From Embiotoca jacksoni (Eukaryota; Chordata; Actinopteri; Embiotocidae): a stretch of 64,000 nucleotides of DNA. Below the pieces are notes generated by a model, which worked only from the letters and a program-made list of their open reading frames with translations, was not told the DNA's origin and made no database searches. The stretch covers positions 8,515,224 through 8,579,223 of the forward strand of contig JAKOON010000005.1 in the NCBI GenBank assembly GCA_022577435.1. Direction: 5' to 3'. Within the stretch, counting starts at the first letter, position 1. Each line of letters starts with the position of its first letter. Below are positions 43,810 through 55,800 of the stretch, one piece after another. Position numbers and translations under genes: made by a program.

Positions 43810-46800
43810 ACACAAGAGCTACGAAGGGTTACACAACTCTTAAAAAAGGATGTGTCATAATCTTGCATAATCTTGTGGGGAAAAAAAATGGGAATTGCAA
43901 AATACATACAAGTCTAGACTGCTGTAAGCTGTAATACATACAGTGATTCATTATCCAGGTTTATCACTACTTTCACTGTTTTTAATCAACTCAAATATGA
44001 CTCTGTCCCACACTTAATGCATGTTAAACATGACACGTCATTTTTTTTAATGAAAAAACACAACATCTGAAATAAGAAGCACAGTCTTTAGTTCTGTAGC
44101 ATTTTACATAAACAGCGCTCTTAACACAAGACTTATGGATCATTATTCAAAATATAAATGAGGTCCAACTGAATGTATTATTTTGGAAGGGAGGCATTGT
44201 CAAAGTAGTGACTGTAGGTGGCGTTCTAGGTCAGGGTAAATCATAAAATGGTAACAACCCAAGTCTGACTACAACTGAGTGTAATTCGATGATGGTTGCA
44301 TGATAAAGTCTGACGTTTTGCAGTATTTTATGGTTTATGTGCTGGATGAAGAGTTTTCTATTAAAAGTGAAATAGAAATAACACATGTTCAAGTCAAATC
44401 CAGTTTTTGATAATGGTGCATTGTGGGGTTTAATCAAATACAGCAAAGGGAGCAGTTGGAATGTGAGGCCAAATCACAGATGGAGGCATGAAGATTTCCC
44501 CTCTCATAGTTTCATGTTACTGTTATTCCAGAAGTTTCAGTGAGGAGGAACTGTAGTGATACATGCATGTCTCCACTCATGCATCGATTTGAATTTAAGA
44601 GTACATCCTGTGATCTGACTGAAAGAAGGGTCATTTGATGACACCAGTGTACACGTCTATAGGTCTGTTGATACACATTTTACCACTAAAAGACATTTAA
44701 TACTGTTAGCAGCTGTTATTAGTAATTCATGTTTCCTGATCATTTCTATAACTTCCTGCATCAGTAATGTTATTGAAAACATTAGCAAACCAGGTGTCTG
44801 TTTTAAATTGACAAAGAAACATACAAAAGTCAACATTTTCTTCAGTTATATACTATATACCTCAAATTTCACTATTTATATAGTCGATAAAGTAATTCCA
44901 TGCCTCCGAATTCCAGTCATAAACCAGATTGGGCCTAATGCATTGTTACTCCCGCTTCCCAAATGTCAGTTACTGTGCACCGCAACTACATCTGTCTGCG
45001 GCAGTTATTTTCATGCACATCTCTTTAGCTCTCATTACATTTTGGGCTTAATGTGAAATGCACAGATTTCCACTGCATACTGCGGGTGTAAACCCCAAAG
45101 CAGACAGATAATCCAAATGAAGGCTGAGTAAGTGACACGCGATGGGATGCAGTGGCAAAGGAGAGGGAAATGTGCACCAGCAGGAGAGAGTATAAATAGT
45201 TTGACATGCTGTGAGGCTGCTGCCCGAGGGCTGTGGCTTATAATAACTGTAAATTCAGATGTCCTAGGTTCCTGCTGTCCTGAGCTGTCAGGCCAGTAAG
45301 GATGCACTTGGTCCCTAGTGGGGATATCCTTAAAATAAGAGCATAGTGGCGCGCAGGGTTTTTTTCCTCCCCTCTGACATTGAGTTATGGGGCTCTGGGC
45401 TCTGGCCGGTGGTCTGAACAATTTGTGGTGCAGCAACATCACCGCGCACAAAATGAATGATGCCCTGCAGTGTTTGTGTTGGGGCGTTATCAATGTGCCG
45501 ACTATAAATAATAATTACCAAAAAAATAAAAGGCCCTATGCTTGACCAGAGGACTTTCATCCAAAAACTCTGTTTTTCTTTCTGGTCTGAAAGTATTGGG
45601 GTTTTTCTCCTGGGCTGGGCCACATGAGGCATGGGGAGACGCAGAAGAAGAAGTGCATATGTCCGTGCACGCTTACGTGACAAACGCACACCTATACACA
45701 AGCATGTTTGCATGTACAAAAGCACATATTCACAAATTAACATTGTAACACACGGAGACAGGTCTTTTCTGGTGCAGATGCACTGACCCACGTGGAACTG
45801 TAATTAGCTGTGATTCCTGCTTTGAAGTGTCCGGCTGTGTGTAAAGGGGCATTTCACCCTGGGTCATTATCTTCTCGTAAATTTACTCTCTACCCCAACA
45901 GCTTTCACCTCGTCCTCCAGAGCCCCACTCGGGTCTTTCTGCAGCTCGGGCCGTGGTATTATAAACTAGGAGAACATTTTGTGGGTTTGGCCTGGGCCAA
46001 AGCAAAACTTGGACCCAGCCGCTAATTGCTAATTACAAGCCCCTACCCAGTGGTGGCTTGACTTTTTGTCAGGGGCTTCTCTCCTCGCTCTCCATGAAAG
46101 GAGCCCTGCAACCTAAGCTAGGCCTGGGCTTTGAGCTGCAGCAGATAGGTCCCCTGAGGAGCACCAGAGATCCACGGCCCATGACTCACAACGTGGCTAT
46201 AAGGCTGCCATGCACATTAACTGGACTTATACATGGCAACTTGGATATTTTCATAACCCAATATAACCATGTACTGACTTGTCTCCTTTGTGAGGGCCGA
46301 GCTTGAGTTTAACATCTTGAATGTCATAATCAAGGCTTTGATTTTGTTGCAAAGGTTCCCTCGTGATCACAAGTTCCCCGTCGTTTCAAAGAGAAACTTG
46401 TGATTTATGAGTTTGTTAATGCCTTAGAAACCTCTCTCAGAGTCTTATGTAGCAGACAGGTAGTGAATAGTAATGCTTCAGGTGGCGTTAGCTTTAGGAG
46501 CCAGCGGAGGCCCCTCTGTTCCCTCCGACCTGTCACTGATTAGTCTGTGGAATAAACAAAGCCCTAAATAATAGGATGAGAGTTGCCCTGGGGAGAGGTT
46601 GGGGAGTTGTCTCGTCATGTTGCTCACAATTTAGGAGTCTTTTAGAACACTCCCTTGCCCCATAAATCCTCCTCAAGAGATTATCTGATGTGAAGCCGGG
46701 GATGCTCAGCAAATCCAAATATTTTCCTGAGCAGGTTGTGGATCATTCTCTGAGTGTAGTAATTCATTTCCCACACAGCTTGAAATAGTGCATCAGAAAA

Positions 46801-49800
46801 GCATCAATGGCAGCGCGAGTCTCCACAAGCTACAAAGTTTGGCTGTAGAATGAGCTTTGGCCATTGTTGGTTTATTATTCTTCCAAACCACATAGAATTT
46901 GATTGGTTTTGATGTTTAGTGCTATATCCAGTACCCCTGCTGTCTTGTTCATATATTGTTTGTGTAGCGGCCATTGGAGTTGTCCCGCTGAGTTCTTGCA
47001 GTGGGCTGCACCCGAGGTTGCCCTGTTATTGTGAGCTTTAGAAACCAAAGGCGGTTGACTCTGAAGTATTTAAATAGACAGTACCTAAAGGTCAGAGGCC
47101 ATGTGTGTGTGTTTGTGTAATTCTTTTTTTTTGTTTGTGGGTGTGTATGTTTGATCTGTTCTTTAGAGTGGCGAGGGTGGAGCGCTCCGACACCATTCGC
47201 TGTATGAAGTCCTGTCAGCCCAATGACATCGCTTGTGTTCTGAACCCCACGCACTCAGTGTCACACACCTTCATCTCCCTGCCTACCTTCAGAGAGTTCA
47301 CAAGGCCAGAGGGTAGGTACAAGTCTTTTCTTTCTTTAAATATTAAAAAAAAATAATTTTGTAATTCAGATGGGTAAAAATGGACAAGAGGCATTCATGT
47401 TTCATCATGAGACATTTTCCTGGGGAGTAAACAAGTCTTACAAACTGCTTCTCTTCCTTTTGCAAATGTTAAGCCAAGTTGGCTGTGTCTTTATATATCA
47501 GTGGATCTCAACTGGTCTGGCCTCAGGAGCCACATTTTTCTTTCGTCATGAAATTGCAACCTAAATTTTCGGACTTACAAATATTAAAAAAAAACAACAG
47601 CAAAATATGTGCAACAAAAGGGCAGCTGGGCCTAAAACCCAATGAAATAAATCAAGAATGCTAATATTTCCTGAAGTATCAAATAATGTGACTGGAAGAA
47701 CGCCTCCGCCATCATCACGTTTTAGAAGTGGCTGCTTATTTAAGCCCCCTTAAAATTCCCCCTGTGTACCTTTACTTTACGATTTCACTAAGCATGATAG
47801 CAGGTTTTTATTCAGTGTCACAGTGGTCCTCCACAACTTTACCTCCCTTAATCTTTTCGCTCCTATCAACTGAATTTCCCTTGTCAGTTGTCAGAATCTA
47901 TATGACGACCTCTTACCCCCCAAACTAGCTAGACCCTGATGTTCTCCATCTTGGCTGGCCCTCACCGGAGAGTGAGTGCCATACTGGTTGAATAGAAGTA
48001 ACCACAGTAATCATTTGCAGGCAGTGACAGCTGACAAGCATCTATTGGCCGGCGTGCAGCGCATGTTTCAGACACACTCATGCTCAACGTCACGGGGAGT
48101 TAAGCTCTTGTCATTTCTCATAAGCTCCAAGTCGGGGTGTAAAGGACTTGAGGCCCTTTAGCTGAACAACGGTACTGGAAAGCTTCAACCTTTTTGTGAC
48201 CCTCTCAGTGTACAATAAACACAGACCCTTCTTTCTTCCATTTTATTGTCTTTCTCGAGAAAAGGACACAAACAAGAAAAGCAGGAGCTGGCAGAGGCTT
48301 AGGAGAGCTGCCCTGCTGTTATGATGGGGGTTCCAAAAGCTTTTTGTGTCTAATTGTTATCCTCCAACAGAGATTGTTTTTCTGAGAACGACAGTGCCGG
48401 CTTACACGTCCTATCACTTGAGCAGTTACGACGTCAAGTTTGAAATCCTGGAGGGCAACGTGGAGAATGCCTTCGACATCATCAAGCGAGTGGAGAACGG
48501 AATGTATGTGGGTGAGTACACGTTGTGAACCAACCGTTTTGACAATAGCAGCTTTAGCATGCAACATGTACCACCCGACGGCCCCTGTGACTGGGAATTG
48601 CATTTTCTTTTTGACAAAGGCGGTGGTTTTTCTGACCTCATTTCTCATTTATATATTTATTTGATCACAAATCAAACTCACATGTGTGCATTGAAAAGGT
48701 ACAAAAAACAGAAAAATATTCCATAAGGAATGTCTGGACTCCTTGACATGAGTACATCTGACACAGACTGTTATGGTCTTTGCAGCGTGGTGGCATCATG
48801 TAGCTGTCATCATCTTCACGGGGGCTTTTGTGTGTCTGCGTCTTTGGAGAGCTGTCCTCTGAGTGGCTCTGTGAGACAGACGAAGGCCTGTTTCTGTCTC
48901 ACCAAATATTTGGCATCAATTTTCACGGTCTTTGTGGTTAAACAAAGTACCATTTAATTCACTTATCCATGGCTATGCCGATCCCAAAGATCATTACTTT
49001 CCACAATAAGTTATGGCGGCCTGAATGTAGAGGAATTGAGTGTATAAAACTACACTTGTGTATTCTTATGCATGTATCTATGAGTGATTGCAGCTGATGG
49101 GCAGTTTATCATAACTACCTGTTCATTGACTGCCACCATGCTGAAAGAAAAAGAGCCCCGCGCTACTTCAAGTTGGAGCGGCAGATACCATCTCCAGTGG
49201 TGTGTAACAACAACACATGTTTGGGTAGAAGCCATTCCCATCCTTTAGTCTGGTGGTGACCCAAGTGCTGCTGCACGCCTGTCGGAGAGCTGAACGGAGC
49301 CTTGGCCCCTGGAGGATGAGGGTGTACTCAGCCTAGGGATGACACATTGCTGGGCCTGTCTAGGTGTTTTTGTTTTGGTTGTGTGCTGAGATGCAGGCAG
49401 GGTGGCTGTGGAAGGACAGTTTCTTCTTCTTCTCTTAGTGATGGATGAAGAGATGGCCTGTCAGTAAGCACATCTGTCTTTACGGAATGAAAGGGAGTGA
49501 GGGAGGAGGAGAGCGTGTGTGGCTGTCACTGGTTAAGGCCAGATTGTGGGTGCACGCAAGTGTTCCTCTCTCGTACACTTGCAGAAACAGATGTGTGCTT
49601 ATCACACACACCCAAATTCACACAAAGACATGGGAGAATTATTTTTTTTTTATCACCAGCAGTGATTCACATAAATCACTGTAAAAGCAGGTATAATTAT
49701 ATTGCACTGTCTTATAATGGTATGTTTTTGTTGGAATGCACAGTGGTGTTATTCCGCATGAGCGATAAGCCTTAGTTTGTAATATATCATCCGCTGTGTG

Positions 49801-52800
49801 TGTCTGTGTGCCTGTGTGTAAAGAGGATTTAGGAGAAATTCCCTGTTTATAGCGATACTCATTTGCAGGGGCAATGTGTGTGTACAAGAGAAGGAAAGAA
49901 TAAAATTGGAGAGAGAAAGACAAAGTGAGAGACTGTAATTCAATGAATAAAGAAGAGCGAGAGAGAAAATATGTGCAGAAGTAATCCTGGGCGCTGTGCT
50001 TCATGTGGTTAAATGTATTGTTCCATTTCCCCACGCTAGGCCTCAGTGTCTCGCCGAGCATTAGAGCACTTAAACTGACGACCACATGAAAGGCCTGTTT
50101 GTGAGGAGCCACTTCTCTCCCAAATCCACTGGATGCTTATTGGATGCAGCTCTTGCATGTTAGCACCAGTTGCCCATCACGTATCCAAATTGAGGCCCTG
50201 TGCACTGGATCCTTTGGTCACCGAGTGCTCACTGTGAAGTGTGGCGTCCATGGTGCGATGAAGGCCCTCTTGGTTTTATTTAGTGGGTTGTGCTGCTGGT
50301 GCTTTGGCCCGCAGATGCTGCTGTTGCGTAACTATTGTATGAGGCTCGCTGACGTGTCACTTAAGGAAGCTTAGTTTCCAGTATCTCCAGTGTCTCCAAC
50401 AGTGGTATTACAGCTTGGTGGGATGTGAAGAGCACCAGACATTGAGGCTCCACTAATGAACAAGTGTGTGAACTCAAACTAACTTTGGTCATTATTTTTG
50501 GCCACTTTTTGTGTTATTGAACACAAAGGAGGCAATTAGGGCTCCTCAAAATCCGTCGCAAACTTGAAAAAGGGATTCCTAAAAGGTTTGATTGGCCGAC
50601 GCTCTTTTCCGTTCCACTCACTTACTCTCTTTGCTGCACACATAGGCGTGCAGTGCAGGCATAGACATACATGCGTATATACGCACATGCACGCACATGC
50701 CCATGCAGTATTGGCTGACAGCACACCACAGTGCAAGAGCCACACAACTCTTTCCTAGCTCCCGGTCATCCATCACTGGCTTTACCAGCACTGTCACATC
50801 TGGATGACAACCCTGACAGCCGTACGCATCTGTGCAAACACAACCGTCCCTCAGCACTTGGAAAACGTGATCAGAACCAATCACACACTTGCACAATCCC
50901 ATGGCGACTGCAGCAGCGCAGCAGCGATCAGACAAAATCTCTTCAGGTAGACTTTCATCAGACCCACCGAAGTGATATTTCTCATCACAACAAAGACATT
51001 TGCAACACATCATACACCTGGTTGGAAGTACAAACAGTGGTGGAATGCATTACTCATGCTAAAGCAGCCGTCCACTTCTGATTAGGGACAGCTTGTTTGA
51101 ATAGGGCTGATAATGGGATGATTGATTCTGGCTGTCAGCAGGTGGACAGATGAGTCCTCCTTTTGAAAACACTGGTTCTGTGGTCTCTGCTGGAAGAAGA
51201 GTCTGATAAAATGCTTGTGGTTCCCTTGTTTGACTATCTCCCGGTGAAATACATCACAGGCTGGTCTTGCTGTTATTTAATCGCCATATATCAAAGACAG
51301 CTTGATGAGCACACATGCATTCTTTCAGCTTTGCTTTAGCCCTTACTAAGTAGCTGTTGACAGACTTCTTTATGGGGGTAAAACGTTTCTTCTTGTGCAC
51401 TGTGCAAAATATGAGGTAATCAAAAGCGATTTGTGCAACTATACATCAAGACACTTTTTACACTTATGCGAAAGTCATCTGCCTGACTGTGTGTAAATCC
51501 ATTGTACAATACAAACAGTACCCATCTGTGTAATTAAACAGTCAGAACATGTTTTGTCATCTTTTGGATGTGTCCAAATGACTCCCCTTCATGAGCAATT
51601 GTTAATCATGGAAATATTTTACTGTAGCATTAATCATTGTTGTCAATTTTTTTTGAGAGTGAAACATTTTTATTATGTAGTATTTATGTTTATCTTATTG
51701 TGCAACAACAGATGATACAGTGTCTTCACTTCAAGAATCATATTTATCCTCTAGAAAAAAAAAAATTGGCCTCAGACGCCACAGCTAAATTCCATTCATT
51801 TTTTAAATGCAGGTGGAAATATGCCTTTGCGGTTTATATGCAGTCCAGAGAATTAACATCTTTTGCAATGCCGTTGGCACAGTGCTGGCAGCAAGAGAGT
51901 TAGATGAAAGAAAGAGGAGGAAGTGGACAGTTTGTCTCCGTGCAGGTAGTCGTGGTCGTAAGTGGAGCCATCATCAGTGACTGGTGGAATGTGAGCCTAC
52001 TGTGTGAGACATGACTACCTCTGAGCCAGTGGAACTTGTGGCTCGGCCTTGCGGCTGTGCTGGTGAGGAGTCGAGGACAGCTGTGGAGATAAGCAGAAAA
52101 CTAGCTCCTCTAGTTTTGAGTAGCTGTCATCTGGATGAATCATGACACGGCAGCGGTGGGCCCACCAGAGTGCGCCAAGCCCATGAGGAATCGTTGTCTG
52201 GAGATTAGTACAGCTAATCAAAACAGGGTGTCCCCCACCCAACGGCCCCACAGTCAAACCCACGGCGCTCCCCCTCGGGTGGTCCGCCACAATCAAACGT
52301 ACTGATGACGAGATAGTGATGCAGAGATGTCATGCTCACCGCGTGCACAGCCACTATATGGTGTGAACACGTATAATACATATTACTTGCAATAAAACTG
52401 TCGTCATAATTCATCATGATGCACTTATCTCCCTCGGTTTGGTGATCTATTTAATCTACACTCATAATTACTCATTGCTTTCAGGCAGTGTTCTAAAGAA
52501 AATCTAACTTTGTTTAGTTAACCACTCAATTCACAAATTGACTGCTTGTTTTCATCCATGATCATGAAGCGACATGACAAAATAGATTTAAAAAAAAAAA
52601 AAAGTACCCTAAAAGATTATTATGCTGCACACTTTACTGCATTTAGAATGTAAGATGAGTTTAATGAAGAATCCTGATTTAAAAAATAAGCAAAGCAGTT
52701 TTTCATCTCCTTTCCATTTAGTCTACATTCAAGTCTATTTTATGCCTCTTACTTATGGTTCTTAGCTTTGAAAGGTCACTTGTAATGCAGTGTAAAGGTT

Positions 52801-55800
52801 GTGGTAAAGATAATGGTGCATGTTATGTCATTTCAGCTGCTCTGGCCCACAACTGCTAAAACAGAAAGTCCAAGAAAAGAACCAACCAGTTCCCTGCAAT
52901 GAGGCTACTTCTCAGTGATGTCACTGCCCAGTGAGTGACACCGTCCAACAATGACCCATGGGCCATTTGAGAGATCAGTAACGATGACTCACTGTTAATT
53001 GACCTTAAAATATCAAGCCGCATACGCTGGCCATTTGCAGCGGGGGTGAGCGTGGATCCCACCCCCTCTTTGGAGTGGTCAGAGTCGTGTTTGGACAGCC
53101 TGACCTGACTGGCCATCTGTGTACCAGTGACAAGGCTGTAAACACAAGATCCTGTCCCCAAGGGGCCCGTACACTCTGTCTCTGTACGGTTGGTTCTGTT
53201 GTTATGCCAGGCAGTTTGAAAAGATTATATTTCAGCCACACTGACGTGTTATCAAATCTGAAATTGTTTTGTTTTTTTACTAATGGGGTAACAAGGGAGT
53301 TAGTTAGCAATTTCTTTTGGCTTGCCTTCTAGCTTTTATGGACTTTTTAGAGAAAAACTTCCAGGCCTTAAAACAAGAGTTCTTGAACAAAAACAACACT
53401 CTTTGCTCTGTTTATATTTATGCCAACAGTACTCAGCTGTGCATCAGTAAAATATAGATCAGAGAAAGAAACACAACATATCACAGTTATGGCTGTAATG
53501 ATGCTAAAGAATGCCCTCCATTACCCTCTTTGTATAGTGGAACTTTGTGCACCACCTGGATGCTCTCCAATGGTTTTACTGCAGTGAGCATGCATAGCGC
53601 CACAACCAGCGTGTCATTATACAATACTGTGGTGAGGCCAATGCATACTTTTCATTTGTCTCTGGTGTTAAACCCGTTCATTTTGGATTTTGTCATACAC
53701 TTCCTCGCTGAGTTGTAGAAACCAGAAAACCCCGAAATTGTACTGTTTACATGTAACCCTTCAATATTGCAGACCTCGTGGCCATGAAGGATGACAAATG
53801 CCTCCGGGCATTTGCTTCACTTTGTTTTGTGGCAGTGTCTCTGCTGCGAGTATGCATTTATTTAAGGCTATATGTTTTGGAGAATGGACAGATTGTAAAG
53901 CTGTTTGTTTGATGGTGGCTGTTTAAGCCAGTGGGGTCACCTTTGCACCCTGCGGCAGATACCTCAGTGAATCGGAGACACCGCAAACCTTTCCAGCGCT
54001 ACAATTCGAACTCCTGCTCTGCTACGCCAGGCCTCACATGACATGACCTTGCAACCCTAGTCACATTGCAAATTGTCAGCTGTAGGGTTTTGAAAACCTC
54101 TCTGTGTTTATTTATATGAATCTCAGGTGGTATGGTAGCCAATCAAAGTCAACCTGTTATGTGGCTGTTGGCTTTTTGCCTTGAAGCCTGGATGAAATGT
54201 TAAAGATGAGTATGCGGTTGTGGTTTCACCTCAGGTTCACTGTGAGTATGTTGAGGCCCAGCTGTTAGCTGATGCTTTCCCCTCATTGAGGATACCACTG
54301 TGCTTTTGATGGGAAGCTTACGGAAACACAGAGTCATCACATTAGGATTTCACAAAGACTTCCAAGAGGTCACGTAGAATGACTTTAGTATCAAGCTCCT
54401 TCATGCAGAATTGGACACATGAGCCCTCAATAAATATAACCCTTTTTTTCTTGTCATCAAAGCTGAGCAAAAAAAAAAAAAAAAAGTTAACAAAGGCTAC
54501 AAGTTGAATAAAAACTGAGGTGTTTCTTTACTATTCCACAAAACATGACAGTTACTGTGATACATCTTAGAGGTCAACATATACTCCTGATCACAAAAAT
54601 TGAGGTGAGGAAAACTAAACTGTATTTCGTGTTAAGTTTAAAATGATAATCTCTATAAACGCTGTTGGGCACCATAACAGAATTTATTTTCTTAAGAGCA
54701 CACTTGTGCCTTGTGCATGTGCTAATTGGATCACAAAATTTTTAGAAAACACTAATGGGCCACAGACACATTCCACATATTGCCCTGTTTAGATGCCCTT
54801 AATAAATTTCAGTTCAGATGTGCGTGGCTGTGTTTTTGTCATAAACTTATATGGAAAAATTGTTGAGCTTCTTTTCATAGAAATAAACTTCAAGAGTCTG
54901 AGAGGAAAACTTACCTTCGGTTGACCCTGATTGTAAAGTGTTTAGTCCTCATTAGAAGAAGGCCGCACTTACTGCACACTGCAATTAAAACAAGCCTTAA
55001 TGTAGACTTAGACCCATGTGTTGTTGCAGTGGTCCATATTGTGTTCATAATGATATCTTACTCATCTTCACTGTGCTTGCTCAACCCTGCCCGGAAGCTT
55101 TTGAACTGTTTGATTTAAGTACACTGACAAATAATGGATCTTTTGAGGGCACTTTGAGTTTGCATAGGTCACTTCAGACTTGCGTGCCATCTCAGTTGAC
55201 TCACGTCTGAAAACAATGTTCAGACCCAAAGTCTCTCTTTTCCCACGTCAGTTATTTTCTTCATATTGCAGCTGTTGTTAGGTTTAAGCAAATGTTACTT
55301 CTTTCTGATGGCGCTGATGGTTTGGAAACAATAAAATATCAGACCAGCGCCCCTCCGTATAGTGTCACTACGCAACAGAGTCCCAAAACACCAAACACGG
55401 GGGCAACCCTGGTAGAAGTGGGCCCCATCCCACACTCCTCCAAGTGCTTATCGCCAGAATCTCCTGGAATATGTTGGTCATATAGATCCAACTCAGAAAA
55501 GGACGAGAGAGCAAAATAAAGTGACAGTCAGAAAGAGAGACAGAAGTTCCTGCAGCGAGCCCGTCCCAGAGTCAAAGATGGAATCCTGGAGGAATGCCTC
55601 CATGGCTGTATCGCGTGACTGCGACTGCTCCACTCCATCAAACACATGGGACTCATTTATCCTTGTGGGCCACAGTGATGGTGCCACAAACACCAGGCCC
55701 CCTCAGGAAGGGAAGAGAGGGGAGGAAAAAAAAAAAAAAAACACGGAGAAAGAGTGGGTGGGGGGGATCTTCCATCATACAATGCCAGCGTCCCAAAGAT

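Noticed and set aside
45330..45791. Minus-strand frame with a hydrophobic stretch
   Set aside because: Lies in the fbln1 C-to-D interval; no homology recognised and composition fits chance.
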